Assembly (NCBI GenBank): GCA_025055285.1
Contig: JANWXM010000003.1
Coordinates: 1 to 32,703, forward strand
Length of the DNA: 32,703 nucleotides
Reading direction: 5' to 3'
Source of the DNA: Saprospiraceae bacterium
Lineage (GTDB): Bacteria; Bacteroidota; Bacteroidia; Chitinophagales; Saprospiraceae
Shown in pieces: positions 23,842 to 32,038 of this stretch. A program made the translations under genes and the position numbers. Each line of letters begins with the position of its first letter. Within the stretch, counting starts at the first letter, position 1. A model generated the notes under the pieces. The model made no database searches, was not told where the DNA came from, and worked only from the letters and a program-made list of their open reading frames with translations.

Positions 23842-25245
23842 TCAGTGGCTTTTCAAGCCTGTCATCTCTTCAGGTCGCACCCACTGGTCAAATTCTTCTG
23901 CTGTAACGTAACCCAGGGCTAAGGCAGCCTCTCTGAGCGTGAGGCCCTCGCGATGGGCCTTTTGAGCAATTTCAGCAGCTTTGTAATAGCCAATATGTGG
24001 ATTTAATGCGGTAACGAGCATTAAAGATTGGTTGACGTGGCGGCGAATATTTTCTTCGATAGGTTCGATGCCCACTGCGCACTTATCGTTAAACGAGACG
24101 CAAGCCTCGCCAATAAGGCGAGCCGAGTGGAGGAAATTATAGATAATCATAGGTTTGAATACGTTCAGTTCGAAATGCCCTGTAGCACCGCCTATGTTTA
24201 TGGCTACGTCGTTTCCCAGCACTTGAGCAGCTACCATGGTAAGGGCCTCGCACTGAGTGGGATTTACTTTTCCCGGCATGATAGAGGAGCCAGGCTCGTT
24301 GTCTGGGATATGGATTTCGCCGATACCTGCGCGCGGCCCAGAAGCCAGCATTCGGATGTCGTTAGCAATTTTCATTAAGCTAACAGCAGCCGTCTTGAGG
24401 GCGCCGTGACTTTCTACGAGGGCGTCGTGCGTAGCTAGAGCCTCAAATTTGTTTGGCGCCGATACAAAGGGCAGGCCCGTGAGCTGGGCAATATAAGCAG
24501 CTACTTTTTCGGCATAGCCAGGGGGTGTATTGAGCCCTGTGCCCACTGCCGTGCCGCCAAGGGCAATTTCGCTCAGGCGCGGTAGCGTGTTGCGGATGGC
24601 GCGCAGAGCGTTGTCTAGTTGCGCTACATAGCCCGAAAACTCTTGCCCTAGCGTCAAGGGTGTAGCATCCATGAAATGGGTGCGCCCGATTTTAACAATG
24701 TGCATGAAAGCCTTTGATTTCGCCTTCAGCGTATCGCGCAGACGCTCTATGCCAGGCAGAGTTACCTCTACTAGCATCTTGTAGGCCGCAATGTGCATGG
24801 CCGTTGGAAAAGTGTCGTTCGACGATTGCGATTTGTTTACGTCGTCGTTAGGGTGGAGCACTTTTTTTTCGTCAGTCAACTTTCCACCCGCTAAGACATG
24901 TGCTCGGTAGGCAATGACCTCATTGACGTTCATATTTGTTTGTGTACCTGAGCCAGTCTGCCACACCACTAAGGGAAACTGATCGTCGAGTTTGCCCGCT
25001 AGAATTTCATCGCATACGCGACAGATGAGGTCACACTTTTCCTCGGAGAGCACCCCTGCATCGCGATTGGTCAGGGCAGCAGCCTTTTTCAAGTAAGCAA
25101 ATGCGCGGATAATCTCGATAGGCATTCGATTGATTTCGCACGCAATCTTGAAATTTTCAATCGAACGTTGGGTCTGCGCTCCCCAGTAAACATCAGCGGG
25201 CACTTGTACCGTGCCCATTGTATCTTTTTCTGTGCGAAAGGTCAT
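23842..25245 (-). CDS. fumC: Fumarate hydratase class II
   Basis: It interconverts fumarate and malate in the citric acid cycle. The 467-residue product starts [20 protein letters not shown] and has [34 protein letters not shown] and the fumarase/aspartase signature [17 protein letters not shown]. The longer open frame from 25347 crosses the promoter box at 25285-25292, so ATG 25245 is chosen. Class II is the oxygen-stable, iron-free type. Confidence 0.96.
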   Translation of the reverse strand: MTFRTEKDTMGTVQVPADVYWGAQTQRSIENFKIACEINRMPIEIIRAFAYLKKAAALTNRDAGVLSEEKCDLICRVCDEILAGKLDDQFPLVVWQTGSGTQTNMNVNEVIAYRAHVLAGGKLTDEKKVLHPNDDVNKSQSSNDTFPTAMHIAAYKMLVEVTLPGIERLRDTLKAKSKAFMHIVKIGRTHFMDATPLTLGQEFSGYVAQLDNALRAIRNTLPRLSEIALGGTAVGTGLNTPPGYAEKVAAYIAQLTGLPFVSAPNKFEALATHDALVESHGALKTAAVSLMKIANDIRMLASGPRAGIGEIHIPDNEPGSSIMPGKVNPTQCEALTMVAAQVLGNDVAINIGGATGHFELNVFKPMIIYNFLHSARLIGEACVSFNDKCAVGIEPIEENIRRHVNQSLMLVTALNPHIGYYKAAEIAQKAHREGLTLREAALALGYVTAEEFDQWVRPEEMTGLKSH

Positions 25246-25284
25246 GTCTGAGCGTTTTTTATGTACGTCTAGCGGTTGCGGGCG

Positions 25285-25292
25285 CAAAAGTA
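25285..25292 (-). promoter_or_regulatory. -7 promoter box TACTTTTG for fumC
   Basis: A perfect TAnnTTTG match 39 nt upstream of ATG 25245; a TTTTCC lies further upstream near the -33 position. Confidence 0.5.
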
Positions 25293-25660
25293 AGGGAAGA
25301 GCTTTGGAAAAGCTAGAGAAAGGTCTTTTACCGAAATAAACTTCCAAACAGATCCTGAGGCTCTGGTGTCACATTGCTTTGCTCGTCTTGATGCTGTAGT
25401 ATGCATCAGAAGATGCGACCGTTGGGAGTTTTTTAAGAGGCACCTCTGCCGCAGTGGTCAAAGGTTTTGCCCTCTAAGGGAGGTTTGTTGAGCGAACTTT
25501 CTTCGTTGAGCAGCACAATTGACGAGAAAAATACCACCCCCTTGTTCGCGCAAGCATTGCTGCATTCAGCACAGTTTGCGCAGCGCCCTCCAAAACGTTC
25601 GTTTTTATAAGGCTAATTTAAGTTTTTTTGTTGGCTAGCCGACGCTTAGCTAGGAATTAC
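25293..25660. other. Divergent spacer between fumC and the OmpA-like gene
   Basis: No gene is supported. It contains a small hairpin (GATGC/GCATC near 25400) and GC-poor DNA close to the OmpA-like promoter. No terminator is expected, since both neighbouring genes point outward. Confidence 0.45.
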
Positions 25661-25668
25661 TATATTTG
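25661..25668 (+). promoter_or_regulatory. -7 promoter box TATATTTG for the OmpA-like operon
   Basis: A perfect TAnnTTTG match 40 nt upstream of ATG 25709. It excludes the longer frame starting at 25628. Confidence 0.6.
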
Positions 25669-25708
25669 CGGAAACATCAGTGTACAAAATTTAAAACCGC
25701 TCTTATCT

Positions 25709-26509
25709 ATGAGTAAGATTCCACTATGGCTTGTGCTGCTAGTATTCGTGGGCTACTCGGTATGGGCTGTTCGTTTTTGGCATTGCTACGTGTGCAAGTG
25801 CTGCGACGGACAACCTTCTCAAGAGGTGCCCGCGAAGACTACTGGCGAACCCTTATTCAAATGGAAATCGGACGTTCCTGAACCAGATACCAATTTTGCG
25901 GCATGGAAGAAAGCACTGCTCGCACGAGGCGGCCAGGGGGATACTCTCCTGATCACGGGCTGGCAACGCCCCGGCGAACCCGAGGGCCTTGGGCTGGCGC
26001 GTGCGGAGGCTATTAAGCGCCTCATGGCGCCCGAAGTTCCCGACAGCCGCGTTCGGCTGGCCTCCAAAACCGTACAAGACGAACTGGCTGAAGGCAGCGC
26101 ACCTATGCGCTCAGCCGACTATGAGTGGATCAAGATGGTTCTCGCCATGGAGAAGGGAGCCATTATCGAATCGGACCGCGACGTTATTTTTCTGTTTCCT
26201 TTCCGCTCGACAGAGTATGACAAAGATCCCGACGTAGAAAATTATCTGAAAAAATTAGTAGAAAAACACAAAACCACAACTGCTACCTTCCTCGTCGTAG
26301 GGCACACGGATGACGTGGGAAGTGACGAATACAACGTGAAGTTGGGTTATGCCCGGGCTCAATCGATTGCTAATGTACTCATTAGGCGCGGCATTGCGCC
26401 AAGCCGCATCAAAGTAGAATCCCGCGGCAAGCGCGAACCTGTGGCTGACAATACTACTGAAGACGGCCGTCATCGCAATCGCAGGGTCGTTATCACTGTT
26501 AAACCGTAA
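25709..26509 (+). CDS. OmpA-domain envelope protein with N-terminal membrane anchor
   Basis: The 266-residue product has one N-terminal transmembrane segment (about 5-22) followed by a cysteine-rich stretch (CYVCKCC). Its C-terminal half is a complete OmpA-like peptidoglycan-binding domain: FLVVGHTDDVGSDEYNVKLG, ARAQSIANVLIRRGI and DGRHRNRRVVITV. The first half contains GDTLLITGWQRPGEPEGLGL and ARAEAIKRLM, which looks like a second, degenerate OmpA-like module. The protein is therefore probably anchored in the inner membrane and contacts peptidoglycan. It is the first gene of a pair with the coiled-coil/HhH gene (28-nt gap). Confidence 0.87.
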   Translation: MSKIPLWLVLLVFVGYSVWAVRFWHCYVCKCCDGQPSQEVPAKTTGEPLFKWKSDVPEPDTNFAAWKKALLARGGQGDTLLITGWQRPGEPEGLGLARAEAIKRLMAPEVPDSRVRLASKTVQDELAEGSAPMRSADYEWIKMVLAMEKGAIIESDRDVIFLFPFRSTEYDKDPDVENYLKKLVEKHKTTTATFLVVGHTDDVGSDEYNVKLGYARAQSIANVLIRRGIAPSRIKVESRGKREPVADNTTEDGRHRNRRVVITVKP

Positions 26510-26537
26510 CTCAAACCGTCAAAACAAACTCAACGCC

Positions 26538-27182
26538 ATGCTTTTCTCTTACCTCTTGCTCAATAGTTTTACTGAAAATCTTCCTGTGGCCCTTGCCTTG
26601 TGCATTGTGCCGTTTATTCTAGGCTGGATTGCTGCCTATCTTTACTATAAGGTTAGCCAGTTAAAGAACGACAATGCTGAGCTGAAAGCTAAAGTCGAAG
26701 AGCAGAGCAACACAATCACGGAATTGCGAATGCATATTGCTAAGGTGGAGGCCGATCTTGAGACCCGCACCAAGGAACTGCAAAAGACAAAAGATGCTCT
26801 CATTTTAGCCGAAAGCGAGCGGAATGCACTGCGGGAGCAACTAGGCCCAGAAGCTTTGAAAAACTTGAGGATTTCGACAGCGCAACCCGAGGTGCGTACG
26901 GTTACGTTTGCGGGTAAAGAATACCACTGGGACGACTTGCAAATTATTGAGGGCATTGGACCGAAAATTGCTGAGTTGCTCCGAGATGCTGGCATCACTA
27001 GCTGGCAACAGCTTTCAATGACTTCGCCTTATCGCCTACGGGAGATCTTGGAAGCAGCTGGGCCGCAGTACAATACCCACGACCCTGAAACATGGCCGCA
27101 ACAGGCTGCTCTAGCCGCTGACGGCAAATGGGATGAGCTTCAGAAGCTGCAAGACGAGCTCGTGGGAGGCCGTCGCACTTGA
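26538..27182 (+). CDS. Membrane-anchored coiled-coil protein with helix-hairpin-helix domain
   Basis: The 214-residue product has a transmembrane segment (about 16-37), a coiled coil (about 40-105) and a C-terminal domain. That domain contains DLQIIEGIGPKIAELLRDAG, ITSWQQL and HDPETWPQQAALAADGKWDE. This domain also occurs at the ends of other bacterial proteins, including some fused to ribosomal protein L21; its GIGPKI loop is of the helix-hairpin-helix kind that binds DNA in other proteins. The role here is unknown. It follows the OmpA-like gene and probably shares its promoter. Confidence 0.82.
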   Translation: MLFSYLLLNSFTENLPVALALCIVPFILGWIAAYLYYKVSQLKNDNAELKAKVEEQSNTITELRMHIAKVEADLETRTKELQKTKDALILAESERNALREQLGPEALKNLRISTAQPEVRTVTFAGKEYHWDDLQIIEGIGPKIAELLRDAGITSWQQLSMTSPYRLREILEAAGPQYNTHDPETWPQQAALAADGKWDELQKLQDELVGGRRT

Positions 27183-27204
27183 GAACTCTCTTCCAAAGGC
27201 AGAG

Positions 27205-27246
27205 GTGAGGGCGCAGCTTCTCCTGGATTGAGAGCAGCGCCCTCAC
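27205..27246. terminator. Shared hairpin between the HhH gene and the convergent amidase gene
   Basis: A perfect 10-bp stem GTGAGGGCGC/GCGCCCTCAC closes a 22-nt loop. It fills the 69-nt gap between two convergent stop codons. There is no T-run, so it is probably a bidirectional stabilising or terminating hairpin. Confidence 0.6.
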
Positions 27247-27251
27247 GCCAT

Positions 27252-28532
27252 TTAGAGGGCTTCAAAAAGCCATTCGGCCAACAACTGGCGGTTTCGCGGC
27301 TTCACTAGACGACGTTGATCCCACTGGTTGCGGATGTTGCCTAACTCTACATAGACAGCGATGGGAATGCGTGTCTCCTTTAGGGTCAGTAGGCCGCGAG
27401 GCGTTACAGAGCCTTGGTAACGCTTATGCGCCCGATAGCGAGAGTATTTCAGTTGCATGACCCGATGCATGTTGAGCGCCAGCGCCCGGCTCTGCGCACA
27501 GCCAGGCCGATAGTAAAAGAAGACATCGATTTCCTGAGTCGTCTTGCGCGAATCTACGTGAATCTCTATGATGGTTTGTTTTTTCACTCCTGCTTTTTGA
27601 TGGCTTTCTGCGAGTTGATTTATCAACTCCGTGCGCTGTAACAGGCGTTCCTTCTGGTCTTGAGGAATGGTTCGATTTCCCCAAACGACCTCGTCTTTGT
27701 CGCACGGCAAGAAGGCGTCGTTTCGAATTCCATCGTTTGAGTCGCGCACAATGACGTAAGTAGTTGCTCCATGACTGACCAATAGACGGGCTAGGCGAAG
27801 CGAGACATCGTAGGCATATTCATCTTCACACAGCGTACGGCCCTCGCGCTTGCCTTCAGCACCCACGTCCGGTCCGCCGTGGCCACTTATGATATAAAAG
27901 ACCTGATCTCGCAGGCGCTGGCTCAACAGTGGTACTTGCTGATGAGTCGGCCCAAAAATGGGAAAAAGGCGCTTGCCGGCGTATTCTGCTTCTTTTTTCA
28001 TCGCGCTGGATACGGAAGATGGCGCTAAAGCTGCAGCGGCCGCTGCCAAGTGCTCATTGCGGCAGTGTAGCTCGTGCCAAGGAACCCATAGCTCGCGGTC
28101 GTCTAAAAAGCTGCGGTCGCGCAGACCTTTGGATAGGGCTTGTCGATTAAATTCAACGATGCTAGAGGCTACTTGCCAGCTGTCGATACCTAACGTAGAG
28201 CGCACTGTCTTTCCGTCGTAAGTGACAATCTGAATGGGCAGTCGATAAGTGGTCTTTGCCTTCAGACGGTAATCCTCTTGAAGGCCATTTATGCGAAAAA
28301 ACGCCGTGGCATTGCAGGTATAACCATCCAACCCGAAGCGAGCCAACAGCTCTGGAACTGTCTCTCCCGGTTGAGCAACAGCCTCCACATAGCGAGCCTC
28401 CACATTGCGAACGTGCGTAGCAGCAACAGCCTTCACTTGGCCACTCACGGAGGCCTTAAGCTCTAAAAATAAAGCAAGACACGCCAATAGGCGCCTTACA
28501 AGCCGCTGAGCATGGATAGAGTTAATTAACAT
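27252..28532 (-). CDS. LysM-like N-acetylmuramoyl-L-alanine amidase (Amidase_3)
   Basis: It cleaves the bond between N-acetylmuramic acid and the stem peptide. The 426-residue product starts with a hydrophobic signal-like segment (LLACLALFLELKASVSGQ). A LysM-like module follows (about residues 45-95: GETVPELLARFGL, FFRINGL, LKAKTTYRLPI). The catalytic domain has the zinc ligands H218 in SGHGGPDVGA, E238 in CEDEYAYDV and a histidine in IEIHVDSR, and the catalytic glutamate in YVELGNIRN. It belongs with the OmpA-like, SPOR and peptidase genes around it as an envelope cluster. ATG 28532 lies immediately after a promoter-like box at 28539-28546. Confidence 0.88.
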   Translation of the reverse strand: MLINSIHAQRLVRRLLACLALFLELKASVSGQVKAVAATHVRNVEARYVEAVAQPGETVPELLARFGLDGYTCNATAFFRINGLQEDYRLKAKTTYRLPIQIVTYDGKTVRSTLGIDSWQVASSIVEFNRQALSKGLRDRSFLDDRELWVPWHELHCRNEHLAAAAAALAPSSVSSAMKKEAEYAGKRLFPIFGPTHQQVPLLSQRLRDQVFYIISGHGGPDVGAEGKREGRTLCEDEYAYDVSLRLARLLVSHGATTYVIVRDSNDGIRNDAFLPCDKDEVVWGNRTIPQDQKERLLQRTELINQLAESHQKAGVKKQTIIEIHVDSRKTTQEIDVFFYYRPGCAQSRALALNMHRVMQLKYSRYRAHKRYQGSVTPRGLLTLKETRIPIAVYVELGNIRNQWDQRRLVKPRNRQLLAEWLFEAL

Positions 28533-28538
28533 CTCAGG

Positions 28539-28546
28539 CAAATATG
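28539..28546 (-). promoter_or_regulatory. Near-match -7 box CATATTTG before the amidase gene
   Basis: One mismatch to TAnnTTTG, 6 nt from ATG 28532. This is the same spacing as in the two ATPase genes, so a leaderless message is possible. Confidence 0.35.
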
Positions 28547-28704
28547 GGAAAATTCTGCGTCCTCTGTGAAATGGACTTTTGACATTCAAAGCAATTCCTC
28601 GGAGACCTTAAAAGCATTGCGTCAAGGCGCAATAGTCAGCAAAGGTTTAGCACCTGATGGATTGGCGTTAGATTTTGATTCGCTATCTGCGCTCTTCTTT
28701 CCAT

Positions 28705-28712
28705 TACTTTTG
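28705..28712 (+). promoter_or_regulatory. -7 promoter box TACTTTTG for the peptidase gene
   Basis: A perfect TAnnTTTG match 17 nt upstream of ATG 28730. A TTTTG lies about 26 nt upstream of the box, longer than the usual spacing. Confidence 0.5.
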
Positions 28713-28729
28713 CTGGCAAATTTTATTTC

Positions 28730-30604
28730 ATGCGTTATTTTTCAGTTCTATTCTTGTTTTTGAATACGAACGTCCATTCTCTTTTTAGCCAGAGCACCGA
28801 TCTATTCCTTCCCTATAACATGTTGCGAGCTTATGAAAAGGGCACGCGAAGTTTCGATGGACGACCTGGGCCGCATTATTGGCAAAATCGCGCGAGTTAT
28901 CAGATGCGCGTCAAGCTTGTGCCTAAAAAGCGGAGGGTGGAAGGCTCGGCGATTATTTCCTACTACAATCAAAGTCCGGACACTTTGCGCCTGCTTCGCT
29001 TCAAGCTAGCAGCTGACCGCTATCGAAAAGGCAGCCTACGCGACGACGACGTAAATCCTAACGATGTTGGCGAAGGCGTCCGAATCGAACAACTTACGCT
29101 CAACGACAAGGCTGTCGCTGAACAGGAGCGCATTCGCCGCCGCACGTTCTTAGATGTAGATCTTCGGAAAAAGCCTTTACTGCCTAGAGATTCCTTACGG
29201 ATATACGTTCGGTGGTCTTACACTTTACCTGCTGATAAAAACGCTGCGCGCGAATGCGTATGCGATCCGACCACTTTCTTTGTGCCCTATTGGTATCCAC
29301 AAATAGCTGTATATGACGATATCCGCGGTTGGGCTAGCACACCGTACAGTGGCCAACAAGAGTTTTACCACGATTTTGCAGACTATGATGTAACGCTCAT
29401 CGTACCCAAAGGTTTTATGGTTTGGGCCACTGGCGAATGGAAAAATGCCGCTGATTTGCTTCAGGCACCTTATCTGGAGCGTTTCCTCTTAGCTCACCGC
29501 GTAGATACAGTTGTGCGCATTTTCACTGAAGAGGAATTAAGGCGCGGCGGGGTATTTCGCCCTCAAAATCCACATGTATTTCGCTATCAGGCTACTCAGG
29601 TGCCTGATTTTACCTTTGCTGCAAGCGACCATTATAATTGGGACGCTACTTCGGTGGTTGTGGATAGTACTACAGGCCGCCGGACGTTTGTTAGCGCTGC
29701 TTACCACTCAAGGTCGGCCGACTTTTATCGCGTGGCACGTATTGCAGCCGATGGCATTCGCCTTATGAGCTTCTGGCTGCCAGGTTATCCCTTTCCCTAT
29801 CCATGCATGACAATTTTTAACGGCAACGATGGCATGGAATACCCGATGATGGTGAATGACTATAGTGTAGCGCCTGGAGACCCTACCAATCTAACGGTAC
29901 ATGAAGTAGCGCATACGTATTTCCCTTTCCTGATGGGCATTAATGAGCAGGAATATGCTTGGATGGATGAAGGCTGGGCTTCTTTTTTCGACTTTTTCTT
30001 GGCAGATTCGCTTACTGGCCGCAAGCACAACCTGCGCGGTTATGCTGCTGTAGCTGGCAACGATTTTGATGTGCCGCCCATGGTACGTTCCAGCTTTTTG
30101 CGCAGCCCTGCTTACAGTGTTGCTTCGTATTCGCGCCCTCAGGCTGCTTATACTGTTCTGCTTGACCAGTTGGGATATGAGGTCTTTCACCGCTGTATGG
30201 TCGAGTACATGAACCGCTGGAAGGGAAAACACCCAACTCCCTATGATTTCTTTTTTACTTGGAACGAAACTTCTGGACAAAATCTAAACTGGTTTTGGCG
30301 CCCGTGGTTTTTCGAGTGGGGCTATCCAGATGTGGGTGTACGCGATGTACAGCGCGATAGTTCTGCCGAATGCGACGTTATTGTGATCGAGCGCTTAGGA
30401 AACCTGCCTATTCCCATACATTTGCAGATCAATTATACTGATAAGACCTCGGAAATAGTGCATCTAAAAGCGGATATTTGGAAAAATGGTGAACAGCGCT
30501 ACGCCGTATCTTGTGCTCCGGGTAAAAGCGTAAGCCATATCGAATTAGGCAATCGCCTCATACCCGACCGAAACCGCACCAATAACTCGTGGAAAAGAAA
30601 CTAG
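28730..30604 (+). CDS. M1-family-like zinc metallopeptidase, secreted
   Basis: The 624-residue precursor starts with a signal-like segment (MRYFSVLFLFLNTNVHSLFS). The zinc site is H391-E392-V-A-H395 with the third ligand E414 in WMDEGWASFF, which is exactly the M1 pattern HEXXH-(18)-E. Further M1-like parts are NDGMEYPMMVND just before the zinc site and the aminopeptidase N-like beta domain at the N-terminus. The C-terminal part is short compared with classic aminopeptidase N, so the substrate is uncertain; an extracellular or periplasmic aminopeptidase role is inferred. The SPOR gene follows 7 nt downstream. Confidence 0.9.
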   Translation: MRYFSVLFLFLNTNVHSLFSQSTDLFLPYNMLRAYEKGTRSFDGRPGPHYWQNRASYQMRVKLVPKKRRVEGSAIISYYNQSPDTLRLLRFKLAADRYRKGSLRDDDVNPNDVGEGVRIEQLTLNDKAVAEQERIRRRTFLDVDLRKKPLLPRDSLRIYVRWSYTLPADKNAARECVCDPTTFFVPYWYPQIAVYDDIRGWASTPYSGQQEFYHDFADYDVTLIVPKGFMVWATGEWKNAADLLQAPYLERFLLAHRVDTVVRIFTEEELRRGGVFRPQNPHVFRYQATQVPDFTFAASDHYNWDATSVVVDSTTGRRTFVSAAYHSRSADFYRVARIAADGIRLMSFWLPGYPFPYPCMTIFNGNDGMEYPMMVNDYSVAPGDPTNLTVHEVAHTYFPFLMGINEQEYAWMDEGWASFFDFFLADSLTGRKHNLRGYAAVAGNDFDVPPMVRSSFLRSPAYSVASYSRPQAAYTVLLDQLGYEVFHRCMVEYMNRWKGKHPTPYDFFFTWNETSGQNLNWFWRPWFFEWGYPDVGVRDVQRDSSAECDVIVIERLGNLPIPIHLQINYTDKTSEIVHLKADIWKNGEQRYAVSCAPGKSVSHIELGNRLIPDRNRTNNSWKRN

Positions 30605-30611
30605 ACGACAC

Positions 30612-31235
30612 ATGGATAAAGCTAGAATCCTAACCTACATAGTGTCTCTCTTGGTGGCAGGCCTTGTGCTAACGGCGGTTTATAAAATCTACACGGCAAA
30701 AAGCCGTCAAAGCCAACTGGCTCAGGAAGCTCAAGAATTCGACCAACAACGCCACTTGGGTTACGTTGACCCAGATTCAACCGGAACGCTCTTTACAGGA
30801 GATACATCAGTGATTGTCGGTAGCGAAGAGGCAGAAGCCCCTGCCTCACCATCCTTAGACAATCCTCCGAGCGCTCCACCGCCTACCCAGCCTTCGCCCT
30901 TGGCGGAAAAGCCCACTGCGCCACCCACTGCTCCGCCGCAGCCAACGGCATCTCCACTCCCTGAATCGTCTGTAGATCTCGACAACGATACTCATGACGG
31001 CCGATATCGGGTAGTGGCTGGTTCTTTTACCAAACTCGAAGGTGCACGCCGCGAAATGCAACGCCTCATTAAAATGGGCTACACTGATGCCGAAATTGGC
31101 TACTACAACCGCGGCAAATACGCCGCTGTCGTCGTTAAGCGCACCAACAGCCTCGCCGAAGCTAACCGAATTGTAGACGACCTCGAGCGCCGTGGTATTG
31201 ATGCGTCAGTTATTGATAAGTTTCGAAAAAATTAA
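30612..31235 (+). CDS. SPOR-domain protein with transmembrane anchor
   Basis: The 207-residue product has one N-terminal transmembrane segment (about 7-24), a low-complexity Pro/Ala/Ser linker (about 75-120) and a C-terminal SPOR domain (about 130-205). The SPOR domain contains RYRVVAGSFTKLEGARREMQ, GYTDAEIGYYNRGKYAAVVV and EANRIVDDLERRGIDAS. SPOR domains bind denuded glycan strands at division sites, which fits the amidase nearby, since amidases create such strands. It is probably cotranscribed with the peptidase gene. Confidence 0.88.
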   Translation: MDKARILTYIVSLLVAGLVLTAVYKIYTAKSRQSQLAQEAQEFDQQRHLGYVDPDSTGTLFTGDTSVIVGSEEAEAPASPSLDNPPSAPPPTQPSPLAEKPTAPPTAPPQPTASPLPESSVDLDNDTHDGRYRVVAGSFTKLEGARREMQRLIKMGYTDAEIGYYNRGKYAAVVVKRTNSLAEANRIVDDLERRGIDASVIDKFRKN

Positions 31236-31456
31236 GCATAGGCTTCCGAGAGGCTTTCGCCAAAGTGCAATTTCATCCTTTGCTTGGGCCACTACGTGAG
31301 GATGAGCACGTTCACAGCATGTCAAGAAGCTCTGGTTTCTAAACCTCTGAACCCAGAAACTTCATTTGTCGACTGAGCAAGAGACGGCTATTTGCTTGTT
31401 TATCGGTTCCACAACTGAAACCGTCCAACAACTCGGGCGGCGGAACCTTGAGCACG

Positions 31457-31535
31457 CATTCATTTACTTTTCTACAGCCCTCTGATTTATCAGAGGGTCT
31501 GGCGTTTTCATCTATCATCCTAACAGGCATCACAT
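31457..31535 (-). repeat. REP/BIME-like palindromic repeat, copy 2a
   Basis: Read on the minus strand it matches copy 1 part by part: GTGATGCCTGTTAGG, ATGATAGATGAA, CGCCAGACCCTCTG and a hairpin CCCTCTGAT/ATCAGAGGG. The block after the hairpin is diverged. It lies head-to-head with copy 2b, which is the paired layout of BIMEs. Confidence 0.6.
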
Positions 31536-31554
31536 CCTGGCGGGCGGGAGTCGT

Positions 31555-31648
31555 AGATGTGATGTTCGTCAGGATGGTAGATGTGAGGGTGGGGCCCTGG
31601 GTCTGTCCACCCGATGAATCGGGTGGTTACGGGATGATAGATGTGCCT
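31555..31648 (+). repeat. REP/BIME-like palindromic repeat, copy 2b
   Basis: Parts in order: GATGTGATGTTCGTCAGGAT, GGTAGATGTGAGG, a hairpin CCACCCGAT-GA-ATCGGGTGG (31607-31626), then TTACGGGATGATAGATG. The hairpin sequence differs completely from copies 1 and 2a, yet it folds and sits at the same place. This compensatory change argues that the structure matters. Confidence 0.6.
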
Positions 31649-31815
31649 GTGTCCGGAAACGCCAGTTTGTGGCCGCTCGGCAGGCATGCGGTGGCCTTTC
31701 CCTGTGTGCTCTCGGTGGTTTCCTTTTTAACTGCAGAGGACGTAGAGAAACACATAGAGGTTAATGGGAAGCGACCTTTTCGAAGGTAGAGAGTGGTTTT
31801 GGGCCTTCAACAGGC

Positions 31816-32038
31816 GAACAAATTCGGCAGCCATGCAGCTATCTTTGCCCTCATGGCGCGCTATTTCAACACTACCGGCCGGTGCGACCCGGAAGAGCAC
31901 TACGTAGTAGACCCGCTTCGCGGCATGTATCCTGAAATTCGTCGGCTGATTGAAGCTAAGCAATACTTTCTCATCCACGCGCCGCGGCAGACGGGCAAGA
32001 CGACGCTGCTGCACGCGCTGGCGCGTCGGCTGAATGCC
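31816..32038 (+). repeat. Inverted repeat, right arm (5' end of the ATPase gene)
   Basis: Counterpart of 174-396 in inverted orientation. Identity is about 95% over the first 62 codons and falls to roughly two thirds over the next 17 codons, then lower. Confidence 0.75.
31840..31847 (+). promoter_or_regulatory. -7 promoter box TATCTTTG for the right ATPase
   Basis: A perfect TAnnTTTG match 6 nt before ATG 31853, the same as in the left copy. Transcription would start at or next to the ATG. Confidence 0.55.

Larger units (their letters stand above)
31236..31852. other. Intergenic region with paired palindromic repeats
   Basis: No gene is supported. Two inverted repeat copies (31457-31535 and 31555-31648) and the ATPase promoter box are listed separately. 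Open frames over the repeats on both strands are not gene-like. No clear terminator for the SPOR gene is visible right after 31235. Confidence 0.5.

Noticed and set aside
28278-28466. Plus-strand frame with repeated NSLHIASLHIANVRSSNSLHLA pattern
   Set aside because: It is antisense to the amidase gene and its repeats mirror the codons for the NVEARYVEAV region.
31339-31533. 64-codon minus-strand ORF
   Set aside because: It overlaps a repeat unit and has no family resemblance or promoter.
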